Notes: generated from the sequence alone by a model not told the origin. A DNA stretch of 64,000 nt from Corynebacterium sp. P3-F1 (GCF_030503635.1 NZ_CP129965.1:2054089-2118088); one strand, 5' to 3'. Positions 34,059 through 44,357 are shown, counted from the stretch's first letter. Numbers and translations are program-made.

Positions 34059-35618
34059 TTAACGCCCGGTGCTTTCCAGCGCGTTGTCGAAGCTCTCCTG
34101 CGGGTGGGCCATGGCGTAGTCGAAGACCTGGTTGGCGCGGTCGAACTCGGCCTCGGACTTCGGGTTCGGCTTGGTGGCCAAAGACACGGCGACCATGGCG
34201 ATCGTGGCGAAGATGACGCCCGGCACCATCTCGTAGATGAGCTCGGAGGTTGCGGGGACGTACCCCCAGATGAGCACCGTGAGCGCACCGACGACCATTC
34301 CTGCCATTGCGCCCGGCGCGGTGAGACGGCGCCAGAACAGGGAGGCGACGACGACCGGGCCGAAGGCAGAACCGAAGCCTGCCCAAGCGAAGCCCACCAG
34401 TCCGAGAATGGTGTCGGACGGGTTGAGCGCCATCAGGATGGCCACGACCGCGACAAGGACGACCATCGCGCGGGATGCCACGAGCAGCGTGCGGCCGGAC
34501 AGCTCCTTCTTAGTCAGGCCGCGGAAGAGGTCCTCGATCAGCGCGGAGGAGGTGACCAACAGCTGGGAGGACATCGTGGACATGATGGCTGCCAGCACAG
34601 CGGTGAGGACCAGCCCGGCGAACAGCGGGTGGAACAGGACATAGGTCATGTCCAGGAAGATCGTTTCAAAGCCTTCGCGGTCGGTGACGTAGTGCTCGGT
34701 CTGGCCGAAGAAGCTCGCACCGATGATCGCGGTGAACACCGCGCCGATGTAGCAGATGCCCACCCAAATCATGCCCGCGTTGCGTCCGGAGCGTGCCTCG
34801 GAGGGGCTGCGCAGTGCCATGAAGCGGGTGACAATGTGCGGCTGGCCCATGTAGCCGAAGCCCCACGCCAGATTGCCGATGATGGTGGCGGCGGAGACCC
34901 CTGCGAAGAAGTTGAAGAAAGTCGGGTTACCGTCCGGGTGGGGGCCGTACGGGTTATCCAGCGGGTAGGCGAAAATGTCACCGGGGTTGTCGATGGCGAA
35001 CAGCGCCATGACGGGCACGATGAGCAGAGCCGCGAACATGAGTATGCCCTGCGCGACGCCGGTGTAGGACACCGCGAAGAAACCGCCGATGAAGGTGTAC
35101 AAAACGGTAATGACACCGACGATCAGCATGCCCCACACGTAGTCGCCGCGGAAGGTCGACTCGAAGTAGCGTCCGCCGGCGACCATGCCGGAGGAAACGT
35201 AGAAGGTGAAGAAGAAGATGATGATCGCGGCGGCGATGATGCGCAGCGCTCGCGTCTGGTCGTGGGTGCGGTTCTCGAAGAAGCTCGGCAGCGTGATCGA
35301 GTTATTGGCCACCTCGGAGTAGGCCCGCATGCGCGGTGCCACCCACTGCCAGTTAGCCCAGGCGCCGAGGAAGAGGCCGATGACGATCCACATCTCGCTC
35401 ATTCCCGAGACGAACAGTGCGCCGGGCAGGCCCATTAGCAGCCAGCCGGACATGTCGGAAGCGCCGGCGGAAATTCCGGCGACGAACGGGGGCAAGTCGC
35501 GTCCACCGATGACGTAGTCGCCGTAGTGGGTGGTCTTGCGCCATCCGTAGTACCCGATGGCAACCATCAATCCGAAGTAGATGACCACCGCAAGGATCAT
35601 CCAGGTGCTCTCGGACAT
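34059..35618 (-). CDS. putP: Sodium/proline symporter
   Basis: 519-residue member of the sodium:solute symporter family, importing proline with Na+. About 13 transmembrane helices starting at WMILAVVIYFGLMVAIGYYGW. It has the typical VIGGRDLPPFVAGISAGASDMSGWLLMGLPGA (Na+-binding region around Ala/Ser/Asp in TM2), SITLPSFFENR, FYVSSGMVAGGRYF, WGFGYMGQPHIVTRFMA, and ILAAIMSTMSSQLLV. ATG 35618 has AAAGGAGA 6 nt upstream. Followed by a T-tract terminator. Confidence 0.95.
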   Translation of the reverse strand: MSESTWMILAVVIYFGLMVAIGYYGWRKTTHYGDYVIGGRDLPPFVAGISAGASDMSGWLLMGLPGALFVSGMSEMWIVIGLFLGAWANWQWVAPRMRAYSEVANNSITLPSFFENRTHDQTRALRIIAAAIIIFFFTFYVSSGMVAGGRYFESTFRGDYVWGMLIVGVITVLYTFIGGFFAVSYTGVAQGILMFAALLIVPVMALFAIDNPGDIFAYPLDNPYGPHPDGNPTFFNFFAGVSAATIIGNLAWGFGYMGQPHIVTRFMALRSPSEARSGRNAGMIWVGICYIGAVFTAIIGASFFGQTEHYVTDREGFETIFLDMTYVLFHPLFAGLVLTAVLAAIMSTMSSQLLVTSSALIEDLFRGLTKKELSGRTLLVASRAMVVLVAVVAILMALNPSDTILGLVGFAWAGFGSAFGPVVVASLFWRRLTAPGAMAGMVVGALTVLIWGYVPATSELIYEMVPGVIFATIAMVAVSLATKPNPKSEAEFDRANQVFDYAMAHPQESFDNALESTGR

Positions 35619-35770
35619 TGCATCTCCTTTGCAGTTCTTACGGCCCGTAGCTGTGAAGGCTCGTGGTTGTCAGAAGCAACGGTTAAGAATAACGTACGGA
35701 AAGCACAGGGTGCGCAAGTGCACTTTTCGCTTGGGTGGTGGTGTAGCCCACCGGTGGTACAAAAGAGGTT

Positions 35771-38700
35771 ATGCCTGAATTCCTTGTGCACGGCCTGTGG
35801 CTTCCCGCCACGGGGCTCAACCTGTGGGTTGAGCGTGTGGAGGGGCACAAGATCCTCATGCCGTCGCAGGTGCCGGCAGGAACATTCCCGCCGGTGGTGG
35901 AGAATTTGCTGCGGGACTCTCAGTTCCGGCGCCGCGACAGCATCACGTTGCAGACCCCGCGGGGAAAGCAGGTGCAGTTGCGGGCACCCACCGCGGCATT
36001 CTCACCCGAGGAGACGGTCGCGTTTTTGAGCAATATCGCGCTTCTTGACGACGCATCCCCCGCCGCCACCTCCGCCCAGCGCGAGTCGATCGCACCGGAC
36101 CTGTACTGGATTATCCGCTTGTACACGGGGCTGACCCGATTCGTCCGCGCGGGACGGGTGAGCATCCGGGTCCGCCCGGCGGACGGCATGTGGTTCCCCG
36201 AGTGGCAGCTGGGCACCGGTCTGGAAGAGCGCGGCTGGTTGGCATCCATGGTGGCGGCGGCGCCCGGCGTGATCACCGCGAATAACCTGAACGTGGCTGA
36301 GGACGTGGCCACCACGCTCGTCCACTGGATCGCCAGCGCGCACCTGTCGCACCTGAAGGACCAGACACGTGCGTACCCGTGGCACGATTTCGCCGATGCT
36401 CTGCTGAATTCGCAGCCGTTACGACGCGGCGGGTCAAGCGTGTCCAAACAGATCGCGCACTGGAACGGCTCTATTACGGCGGTGAATGTGCAGCTGGTCT
36501 TCATCGTGGAAGAGCCGGCGGACCCGGTGCAGATGGCCGAGGACGCCGATCCGGCCGGGGCCATGCTCAGCGAGCTGGCGGATACCACCGGTTCCGGCAC
36601 CGGCGCGCCCGCGGACCCCGCGAAGGTGCAGTGGCCGGTGCGCGCCCAGGTCCGCGCCGGGACGGACGCGCCCCGCCCAATCCACCTGGACGAGGTCGAT
36701 GTGGCCACGCTGTCCAGTCTGCGCGACCAGCTCCGCCGCGCAGTCGAGGTGACCGATTTGGTGGACCCGGAATCCCACCCACGTCTGCCGCAGACACCGC
36801 TGACCACCCGCGACGGTGACTGGGACGCCTATCTGAGCACAGACGAGCTGATGCAGCTGGTGGCCCGCGATGCCACTCGGCTGCAGATGAAGGGCATCAC
36901 CGTCATGCTGCCGCGGTCCTGGCAGCGGATGGAGACCACGGCCAAGCTCACCGTCGGCTCGCAAGATGACGGCGCGGACGGCGCCACGAGCCGACGGTTC
37001 GGGTTCGAGCAGTTGATCTCCTACGACTGGTCGATCTCCGTCGGCGACACCGAGTTGACCCAGGAGGAGATGCGGCAGCTGGTCGATTCCAAGTCAGGGT
37101 TGATCCAGCTGCGCGGGCAATGGGTGATGGCGGACGCGCGCTCGTTGGCCAAATCCCGCAAATATATTGAGTCCCTGTCCGAAAAGGAAGTGGACGAAGG
37201 CGTCATCACCGCCGAGGAGCTGCGCCAGTTGGCGCTTGAGGCGGCTGCGGAATCGGAAGGTGGAGCACTAGAAATCGCCGGCGACGTGGATTCGCCGGCG
37301 TGGATGGACGCGCTCATCGGCGGGACGGACCGTCCTGCGCCGGAGCGCCAGCCCATCCCGGACACAGTGGCGGCGGAACTGCGCGATTATCAGCGCCGTG
37401 GCGTGGACTGGCTGTACTTCATGTCCCGTAACCAGCTCGGCGCGGTGCTCGCCGACGATATGGGACTGGGTAAGACACTTCAACTGCTCGCCCTGCTCGC
37501 CGTCGAGGAGGAGACAGGGCTGAAGACTGGACCCACTCTCGTCGTGGCACCTACGTCGGTGGTGGGTAACTGGGCCCGCGAGGCAGCGCGCTTCGTTCCC
37601 GGCTTACGCGTCGGGGTGCATCACGGCCAAGGCCGTCTCAAAGGCGACGCGCTCATCGAGGAGATCGGTCAGCTGGATGTGTTGATCACCTCCTACGGTG
37701 TGGTCACCCGCGACTACAAGCAATTGGGGCTTGTCGAATGGGACCACGTGGTGCTCGATGAGGCGCAGGCGATCAAGAACGCGTCCACGAGGGCATCGCA
37801 AAGCGTGCGTGCGATCGGTGCGCGCCACCGCATCGCGCTGACGGGCACCCCTGTGGAAAACCGCTTGGCAGAATTGCGCAGCCTCCTCGACTTCGTCAAC
37901 CCCGGCATGCTGGGTTCGCAGAGCTTCTTCCGCAACCACTTCGCCAAAGTGATTGAGACGCGCTGGGACGAAAAGCTTGCCGATGAGATGCAGGAGCACC
38001 TTCAACGCCTCACCGCGCCGTTCGTGCTGCGCAGGCTGAAGACGGACCCGGCAATCATCTCCGACCTGCCGGAGAAGAGCGAACAAGTGGTCACCGTCGA
38101 CATGACCGACGAACAAGCCGCGCTCTACACCGCTCTCGTCGAATCGATGCAGAAGGAACTCGAACAGCGCACCGGAATGGCGCGAAAAGGTCTCGTGCTG
38201 TCGACCATCACGCGTATCAAGCAGATCTGCAACCACCCCGCGCACTTCCTCGGCGACGGTTCGCCCGTGGCCATCAAAGGAAAGCACCGCTCGGGCAAGG
38301 TGGAGAAACTTGTGCAGCTAATCGACGAAGCCGTGGAGACCGACCAGCGCGTCCTGGTCTTCACCCAGTACAAGGCTTTCGGCGACATTCTCCAGCCGTA
38401 CCTGAGCGACCGGCTGGGCCAGACTATTCCGTTCCTGCACGGCGGGGTGTCCAAGACTGCCCGCGACGCCATGGTGGATGATTTCCAGGACGCGAACGGC
38501 CCCCGCGCGATGATTCTCTCTCTGCGCGCAGGCGGCACCGGCCTGAACCTCACCGCCGCGTCCATGGTGATCCACATGGATCGCTGGTGGAACCCTGCGG
38601 TAGAGAATCAGGCCACGGACCGCGCGTTCCGCATCGGCCAGGACAAGAACGTGCAGGTGCACAAGATGATCACTCGAGGCACGATGGAGGAATCCATCCA

Positions 38701-38821
38701 GGACATTCTTGACGGCAAACTGCAGCTCGCCGGCGCCGTCGTGGGGGAGGGCGAAGGCTGGATCACCGAGCTGGACACAGAGGACCTGGCAACACTCATG
38801 AGCTACCGGACAAGCGAGTAG
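35771..38821 (+). CDS. SNF2-family helicase/ATPase
   Basis: 1016-residue Swi2/Snf2 (RapA/HepA-like) DNA translocase. The N-terminal half (1-510) is a helical/SNF2_assoc-like region starting MPEFLVHGLWLPATGLNLWVE. The motor: DYQRRGVDWL, Walker A DDMGLGKT (about 562-570), VVAPTSVVGNWAREA, LDEAQAIKN (about 660), ALTGTPVENRL; second lobe VFTQYKAFGDIL, LSLRAGGTGLNLTAA, DRWWNPAVENQATDRAFRIGQ. It is followed at 14 bp by a SWIM zinc-finger protein, a pairing that recurs in bacteria and suggests joint action on DNA. TACAAA 7 nt before ATG is a weak -10 candidate. Confidence 0.92.
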   Translation: MPEFLVHGLWLPATGLNLWVERVEGHKILMPSQVPAGTFPPVVENLLRDSQFRRRDSITLQTPRGKQVQLRAPTAAFSPEETVAFLSNIALLDDASPAATSAQRESIAPDLYWIIRLYTGLTRFVRAGRVSIRVRPADGMWFPEWQLGTGLEERGWLASMVAAAPGVITANNLNVAEDVATTLVHWIASAHLSHLKDQTRAYPWHDFADALLNSQPLRRGGSSVSKQIAHWNGSITAVNVQLVFIVEEPADPVQMAEDADPAGAMLSELADTTGSGTGAPADPAKVQWPVRAQVRAGTDAPRPIHLDEVDVATLSSLRDQLRRAVEVTDLVDPESHPRLPQTPLTTRDGDWDAYLSTDELMQLVARDATRLQMKGITVMLPRSWQRMETTAKLTVGSQDDGADGATSRRFGFEQLISYDWSISVGDTELTQEEMRQLVDSKSGLIQLRGQWVMADARSLAKSRKYIESLSEKEVDEGVITAEELRQLALEAAAESEGGALEIAGDVDSPAWMDALIGGTDRPAPERQPIPDTVAAELRDYQRRGVDWLYFMSRNQLGAVLADDMGLGKTLQLLALLAVEEETGLKTGPTLVVAPTSVVGNWAREAARFVPGLRVGVHHGQGRLKGDALIEEIGQLDVLITSYGVVTRDYKQLGLVEWDHVVLDEAQAIKNASTRASQSVRAIGARHRIALTGTPVENRLAELRSLLDFVNPGMLGSQSFFRNHFAKVIETRWDEKLADEMQEHLQRLTAPFVLRRLKTDPAIISDLPEKSEQVVTVDMTDEQAALYTALVESMQKELEQRTGMARKGLVLSTITRIKQICNHPAHFLGDGSPVAIKGKHRSGKVEKLVQLIDEAVETDQRVLVFTQYKAFGDILQPYLSDRLGQTIPFLHGGVSKTARDAMVDDFQDANGPRAMILSLRAGGTGLNLTAASMVIHMDRWWNPAVENQATDRAFRIGQDKNVQVHKMITRGTMEESIQDILDGKLQLAGAVVGEGEGWITELDTEDLATLMSYRTSE

Positions 38822-38835
38822 GGGAGGGATAGAGC

Positions 38836-39660
38836 ATGCCGCGCCCGAAGCTGGACAACGTCACCTGGGTCAATTTCGCCGCCCGCCAGAAGGTGGGAAG
38901 TGCCGCGGAGACAACGACGCCGAACGACGCCTCCGAGACCGCCCGCTCGCAGATTCTGCGCTACAACGAGGCGGCGCGAACGATTTACCGTGCGGCGGTT
39001 CAGGGCACAGACCAGGGGCGTTTCTCCCGCGGCCGCAATTACGCCGACCAAGACAATGTGCTGGAGGTGCGCCCCGAGAACGGCCGCTTCACCGCGACGA
39101 TCGCTGGTTCCCAGAACGAGCCTTTCACCACCCTGGTCATCCTTCCGTATCGGGACTCCGCGACCATCCGCGAAGCGCTGGGCATTATGGCGCACAATGC
39201 CAACGCCCTCGCCGAGGTCCGCAACGGTATCTTCAGCCGCGAACTGCTCGACTGCCTCTTCGCCGCCGAAGACGAGAAGATCCGCTTCCGCTGCGACTGC
39301 CCGGACGACTCCCGTGTGTGCAAGCACGGTGTCGCCGCAGCCATCAAAGCAGCCGAGCTTATCGACGCCGACCCGACCCTCCTTTTCCGCCTCCGCAACC
39401 TCGACCTGAATACCCTGGAGAGGCAGCTCCGCGAGTCCGCCGGCGAGAGAGCGAAGGAATCGGCCCGGGAAGGCTCCGAGTTCTTCTGGGAGGGCCATGT
39501 ACTCCCGAACCTGCCGGAGCCGAAGATCGCCCCGATGATCGAGGACTCCGACCTGGACCTGCTGCACAAGGCGATGCAGACCATCTCATTCACCAACATC
39601 GATCAGCTGCGTGCCGTCTCCGATCTGGAAGACCTGTACGACGAGCTGACCCGCAGGTGA
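38836..39660 (+). CDS. SWIM zinc-finger protein
   Basis: 274 residues with a SWIM zinc finger CxCx6CxH: Cys153, Cys155, Cys162, His164 (CDCPDDSRVCKHG). The N-terminal half (FTATIAGSQNEPFTTLVILPYRDSATIREAL) is the usual domain before the finger, and the C-terminal part is helical. It probably binds DNA or the SNF2 partner encoded just upstream; GAGGGAT precedes its ATG. The function of the pair is not established, but genome maintenance is likely given the SbcCD genes that follow. Confidence 0.87.
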   Translation: MPRPKLDNVTWVNFAARQKVGSAAETTTPNDASETARSQILRYNEAARTIYRAAVQGTDQGRFSRGRNYADQDNVLEVRPENGRFTATIAGSQNEPFTTLVILPYRDSATIREALGIMAHNANALAEVRNGIFSRELLDCLFAAEDEKIRFRCDCPDDSRVCKHGVAAAIKAAELIDADPTLLFRLRNLDLNTLERQLRESAGERAKESAREGSEFFWEGHVLPNLPEPKIAPMIEDSDLDLLHKAMQTISFTNIDQLRAVSDLEDLYDELTRR

Positions 39661-39730
39661 GCGAACACACGTTTGCCCGTGTTCCCCCACCTCAACGCCG
39701 TGGTTCACACTGGCTGGTACTACTGAAGCC

Positions 39731-40957
39731 ATGACCTTGAGCCCGCATCCCGGACAACCCGATCCGCGCCACGTGACGTTCATCCACAGCTCCGATTTCC
39801 AGCTGGGCATGACGCGCTGGTTCTTGGACGATGACGCGCAATCGCGTTTCGACGATTCACGGCTCCGCGCCATTTCCCGTCTCGGCGATGTGGCTAAGGA
39901 GACCGGCGCCGAGTTCATCGTCGTCGCCGGCGATGTCTTTGACGCGAATGCCCTGAAGGCCCAGACCATGGACCGCGCGTTGGATGCCCTGGACGCTCTG
40001 CCGGTGCCGGTCTACCTCTTGCCGGGCAACCACGATGCGCTGTTGCCGGGCGCTGCCCTGGAGCGCGCCGGGCAGCGCTCGAATATCTCGGTGCTCGGGG
40101 ATTTCGCCCCCGTCGAGGTCCGTCCCGGGGTGGAGTTAGTTGGCGCACCGCTGTTGGCCCGCTACGCCACCGAGGATCTCGCCGCGAAAGCACTGGACGG
40201 ATTGGAGCCGACCGATGCGATCCGCATTCTCGTCGCTCACGGCCAGTGCGAGGACCGGAGCGGAGGGGAAAAGCCCGACGTGATCGACCTGTCCGGCCTA
40301 GAAACGGCGCTGGCCGCCGGCGTGATCGACTACGTGGCGATGGGTGACACCCACTCCGCGGGACCGATCGGTACCACCGGCCGCGTGTGGTTCTCCGGCG
40401 CGCCCGAGGTCACCGACTTCCACGACCGGCGCGAGGGCGTGGAAGGCGGCGAGGTCAACTCGGGCAAGGCTCTTGTCGTGAACGTGGATAAGCGCTCTGC
40501 CCGTGAGTCGGATGTGGACGTGGATGAGCGCACCGTAGGCGAGTGGACCTTCGATGCCCTGCACTTCGAGGTCGCCGACGCCGCCGATGTGGAGGATCTG
40601 TTGGCTGAGCTCGACGCGTACCCGGAAAAGACCCGCACCGTGGTGAAATACTCCATTTCCGGCACGCTCGGCCTCGAGGCGTCGCGCGCGCTCGAAGAGG
40701 GGATCGCGGCGAAGGAGAACTCTTTTGGTGCCTTGTACGAACGGGAGCGGCTCATGGACCTCCATCTCGAACCCAGCGACGAGGAGCTGGCTAACCTCCC
40801 CCTGACCGGCTACGCGCGCGATGCGATGGCGGCTCTGCTGGATATGGCAGCCACCCCTGTCGGGTCCGCTGGGTCCGCTGCCGGGTCCGGATCCGGAGCT
40901 GCGACCGCCCGCGATGCCGTCAACCTGCTGTTCCGCCTGAGCAAGGAGCCGAAATAA
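39731..40957 (+). CDS. sbcD: SbcD/Mre11-family DNA exonuclease subunit
   Basis: 408-residue calcineurin-like metallophosphoesterase, the nuclease half of an SbcCD/Mre11-Rad50-type DNA end-processing complex. The phosphodiesterase motifs are present: IHSSDFQLG (first Asp/His motif; Ser replaces the usual Thr and Phe-Gln the usual Trp-His), VVAGDVFDANAL, LLPGNHDALLPG, ILVAHGQCED and MGDTHSAGPIG. Note FQLG instead of WHLG/LHLG: the first-motif His appears to be Gln, which may affect metal binding. The gene overlaps sbcC by one base (TAATG). Confidence 0.87.
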   Translation: MTLSPHPGQPDPRHVTFIHSSDFQLGMTRWFLDDDAQSRFDDSRLRAISRLGDVAKETGAEFIVVAGDVFDANALKAQTMDRALDALDALPVPVYLLPGNHDALLPGAALERAGQRSNISVLGDFAPVEVRPGVELVGAPLLARYATEDLAAKALDGLEPTDAIRILVAHGQCEDRSGGEKPDVIDLSGLETALAAGVIDYVAMGDTHSAGPIGTTGRVWFSGAPEVTDFHDRREGVEGGEVNSGKALVVNVDKRSARESDVDVDERTVGEWTFDALHFEVADAADVEDLLAELDAYPEKTRTVVKYSISGTLGLEASRALEEGIAAKENSFGALYERERLMDLHLEPSDEELANLPLTGYARDAMAALLDMAATPVGSAGSAAGSGSGAATARDAVNLLFRLSKEPK

Positions 40958-43650
40958 TGCGCATCCACTCCCTGATCATCGACAATGTCCGCGCGGTGGA
41001 GCACCTCGAGCTCACCGACCTTCCGGACACCGGCGTCATCCTCATTCACGGCGACAACGAGGCAGGCAAATCCACGATCCTCGACGCACTCGATGCCGTG
41101 TTGACCGTCAAGCACGACTCCTCCGCCGCCAAGATCCGCGCGTTGTACCCCATCGGCCGAGACGAGCAGCCGGAGGTCACGCTCGGCGCCACCATCGGCC
41201 CCTACACGTTCACCATGCACAAGCGCTTCGGCAAAGGCGCGAAAGGCAAAGCTGAACTGTCCATCACAGCACCTCGCCGCGAGGCGCTGACAGGGGAGCA
41301 GGCCCACAACCGGCTGAATGAGATCCTCGCCGAGCACGTCGACCAGGAGCTTTTTGACGCACTTTTTCTCCGCCAAGGTGCCTTCACCGAGACCATTGAA
41401 GCCGCCGGCATCCCGTCGTTCACCCGGGCTCTAGAGGCATCCGGTGAGGGCGGAGGTGCCAGCAGCGGCGCAAGCACCTCGTCCGAGAGCGTGCACGAGG
41501 ACTCCGCCCTGATGCAGCGGGTGGAAGCTGAATACAGCAGGTACTTCACTGCGAAAGGCAACGACAAGCAGATCCTCACCAACGCGGACAAGGCAGTGTC
41601 CGTAGCCGAAGAGGCTATGGGCGAGGCGGAGGCGAACCTCGAGTCTTACGAGCGCGACGTGGATGAATTCGCGCAGTGTGAAACCGCGATGACGGACATT
41701 GAGGCGGAGCTGCCGTCCGCCGAGGAGGAGTTGGCGGAACGGGAGGAAGAAGTGGCCGCTGCCGCCGAGCTGGCCGGCAAACTCGCCGCCGCCCAAGAGC
41801 GGGCAACCCGCGCCGCTATCGATGTCGAGCGTGCCGCTGAGGACCTGGAACGCCGCACTGCCCTGATCGCTCGCGTGGAGGAGGTCGACGCCGAACTCGC
41901 CGCCGTCGCCGAGGAGCTCGAACCCGCCAGAGAACGCACCCGCGTGGAAGCCGAGGCACTCGCCGTGAAGGAGAAGGCCCACGAGCAGGCCCGCGACAAG
42001 GAGACCGCCGCCCGCGAGAATCTCGCCGCCGCGGAGAAGACGCTCGCCGCTGCCCAAGCCGCATTGCGCCTCAACGACTTGGCCGACACCGTTTCACGCC
42101 TCGACGAGGCCGACGCCGACATCGCCCGTCTGCGCGACACTGTCCCGGAGCGCCCCGTTACCGACGACGATGTCCGGGCCTTGGAGTCCGCCGCGAACGA
42201 AGTGGCCCTTCAGCGCCGGCTCCGCGATGCCACCGCCGCGCGTGTGGACGCCGCGGCTCCGAACGGCACGATCATCGGCGTCGACGGTACCGACCACGAG
42301 ATTGATGAGGAAGGGGAGTCCATCGCGCTGCACCACGGCACCGAGCTGACCATTGGCGAGGTCACCTTGACCTATCGCGCCGCCGCTGACACCGACACGG
42401 CCTCGGACGCCGTGCGTGAGGCCGAAGCAGAGCTTGCCCGCCTGACCGAGTCGATCGGGTGCGGCGATGTCGCGGATGCCCGCGCAATGCGCGATGCCCA
42501 CCGTGATGTCGCTGCGTCCTTGACTGCCGCCCGCGACCGGCGCCGTGAAGTGCTCCGCGGACGCGATGCCGACGAGGTGCGCCACGAGCACGCCCGGCTG
42601 GCCGAGCTCGCCGAGCAGCATGCCGGCTCTACCGATTCCACCGACTCCGCCGAAGCGCCCCTCGACTCCGCCGAGACTGCCGTCAATACCGCTCGCGCGG
42701 AAGCGGAGGAGGCCGCTCAGGCTGTCCACGACCTGGCCCTTGAGCTGGTGCAGCTGCGCACCAAGCCCGAGCACGCGAAGCTCGTGGCGCTCGAGGCCCG
42801 TGTCGCTGGCCTGACATCCACAGCACAAGGTGCCCGCGCCGACCTCGCCGCCGCCCGCGAGAAGAGCAGCGACGACGCAATGTCCGCCGCCCGCGATGCT
42901 GCCGTAGCCGCCAGTGACAGGGCTGCAGCCGAGGCCTCCGCTATCGCTGCGGAGGTTGAGCAGGCGGACCCGAAGCAGGCTGAAAATCTCCGGGACGGTG
43001 CACGAAACCGAGTGGACAACCTGGCAAAGCGCTACAACACCGCGCGCGACCGTCGCCTCCAGCTCGAGTCCCGCGTTCGCAGCGCGGAAGGGGAAGGCGA
43101 AAAGCTCGATGCCGCCCGCTCCGCTCTCGAGGTGGCCCGCGTGGGGCGGGACAGACTGCGTAGGAAAGCGGATGCTGCGAAGCTGCTTCACTCGACGCTC
43201 GTCGCGCACCGGGATGCGGCCCGGGCGAAGTACGCCGCTCCGTTCGCGCAATCCCTGCAGCGCTACGCCAGCCAGATCTTCGGGCCGGGGACCGAGTTCA
43301 CTCTTGATGATGCTTTGCGTGTCCAAGCCCGCACCGTCGGCGGTACGACCGTCGACCTGCCTCAGCTGTCGGGCGGCGCCAAAGAGCAGATGGCCCTGTT
43401 GACTCGATTCGCCATCGCCGACATGGTCGCCGGCGGACAGTCCGGGCAATCCCCCGATACTGGTGTCCCCGTCGTTGTCGACGATGCTCTCGGGGCCACC
43501 GATCCGCAGCGTTTGGCTCTTATGAATGCGCTGTTCTCCCAGGTGGGTGAGAACTCTCAGGTATTCGTGCTCACGTGCTTCCCCCAACGCTTCGACCGCG
43601 TCGCCGCCGCGAGGAGCGCGTCCATCCAGGAGCTCAAGACCCGCCGCTGA
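40957..43650 (+). CDS. sbcC: SbcC/Rad50-family ATPase subunit
   Basis: 897-residue SMC-like ATPase. Walker A GDNEAGKST (32-40) and DALDAVL follow MRIHSLIIDNVRAVEHLEL. Two long Ala/Glu/Arg coiled-coil arms (about 190-400 and 480-780) flank a hinge region around 410-470 with a small beta domain (GTIIGVDGTDHEIDEEGESIALHHG) rather than an obvious CxxC zinc hook. The C-terminal signature LSGGAKEQMALLTRFAIADM and PVVVDDALGATDPQR (Walker B) complete the head. Coupled to the SbcD-like gene by TAATG. The beta domain in place of a zinc hook suggests an AAA_23/YhaN-like subtype. Confidence 0.88.
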   Translation: MRIHSLIIDNVRAVEHLELTDLPDTGVILIHGDNEAGKSTILDALDAVLTVKHDSSAAKIRALYPIGRDEQPEVTLGATIGPYTFTMHKRFGKGAKGKAELSITAPRREALTGEQAHNRLNEILAEHVDQELFDALFLRQGAFTETIEAAGIPSFTRALEASGEGGGASSGASTSSESVHEDSALMQRVEAEYSRYFTAKGNDKQILTNADKAVSVAEEAMGEAEANLESYERDVDEFAQCETAMTDIEAELPSAEEELAEREEEVAAAAELAGKLAAAQERATRAAIDVERAAEDLERRTALIARVEEVDAELAAVAEELEPARERTRVEAEALAVKEKAHEQARDKETAARENLAAAEKTLAAAQAALRLNDLADTVSRLDEADADIARLRDTVPERPVTDDDVRALESAANEVALQRRLRDATAARVDAAAPNGTIIGVDGTDHEIDEEGESIALHHGTELTIGEVTLTYRAAADTDTASDAVREAEAELARLTESIGCGDVADARAMRDAHRDVAASLTAARDRRREVLRGRDADEVRHEHARLAELAEQHAGSTDSTDSAEAPLDSAETAVNTARAEAEEAAQAVHDLALELVQLRTKPEHAKLVALEARVAGLTSTAQGARADLAAAREKSSDDAMSAARDAAVAASDRAAAEASAIAAEVEQADPKQAENLRDGARNRVDNLAKRYNTARDRRLQLESRVRSAEGEGEKLDAARSALEVARVGRDRLRRKADAAKLLHSTLVAHRDAARAKYAAPFAQSLQRYASQIFGPGTEFTLDDALRVQARTVGGTTVDLPQLSGGAKEQMALLTRFAIADMVAGGQSGQSPDTGVPVVVDDALGATDPQRLALMNALFSQVGENSQVFVLTCFPQRFDRVAAARSASIQELKTRR

Positions 43651-43709
43651 ACGTGCCCGCGCGACACATGATTGTCGGCGACTGTTTCGCTGGCTCCACC
43701 TGCGTTGAG

Positions 43710-43715
43710 TAACCT
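43710..43715 (+). promoter_or_regulatory. -10 element of the MarR gene, leaderless
   Basis: TAACCT ends 7 nt before ATG 43723. Confidence 0.5.
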
Positions 43716-43722
43716 CAGCTTC

Positions 43723-44220
43723 ATGACGGAAGATCCCCGCTGGCTCAGCGACGACGAGCAGGCATTCTGGCGGCTTCTCCTCGCCGCGCGCACGACGCTC
43801 ATGCGCACGGTTGAGGATTCACTGCTCGCCAGCTCCGGGTTGTCCAGTCCTGAATATGCTGTGTTGGTCGTGTTGTCCGAGGCGGATGATTACTGCATAC
43901 GGCTGCGCGAACTGCGCTCCCAGCTCGGGTGGGACCGCTCCCGCATCTCTCACCAGATCACCCGTATGGAGCGGCGCGGACTCGTGGTCAAGGAGAAGAG
44001 TCCGGGTGACGGGCGCGGTGTGATTGTCCGCCTCACCGACGCTGGGTTCGAGCGCCTAGAACGCGCCGTGCCTGACCATGTGGAAACGGTGCGCCACCTT
44101 GTTTTCGACCATCTCGACCCGGCTGATATTCCTGCCATCCGGCGCTTCCTCGAGGGCGTCGTGGCCACTGAGACTGGCGATGAAGACGGCGCAGTCGCAG
44201 GCCCCGCTGTCACCGATTAG
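43723..44220 (+). CDS. MarR-family transcriptional regulator
   Basis: 165 residues starting MTEDPRWLSDDEQAFWRLLLAAR. Winged-helix domain: LSSPEYAVLVVLSEADDYCIRLRELRSQLGWDRSRISHQITRMERRGLVVKEKSPGDGRGVIVRLTDAG, in which the recognition helix and the DxR wing (DGRG) are clear. It has a single cysteine in the turn before the HTH, so a one-Cys redox switch is conceivable; some corynebacterial MarR proteins (RosR, OhsR types) sense oxidants. Its target is not visible. ATG 43723 chosen over upstream frame because of the -10 box. Confidence 0.88.
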   Translation: MTEDPRWLSDDEQAFWRLLLAARTTLMRTVEDSLLASSGLSSPEYAVLVVLSEADDYCIRLRELRSQLGWDRSRISHQITRMERRGLVVKEKSPGDGRGVIVRLTDAGFERLERAVPDHVETVRHLVFDHLDPADIPAIRRFLEGVVATETGDEDGAVAGPAVTD

Positions 44221-44357
44221 GCGCGGGCCCAATGTGAGGGCGTCCGCCCGTTTCTTACCGTGGCGGCCGTTGTCGCCAATCGGAGATCGGAGTTGAATGG
44301 GAGCCGTAGGAACGAATCTCCAAAAGCCACGACATCGGCGACGAGAAAGGATTCAGT

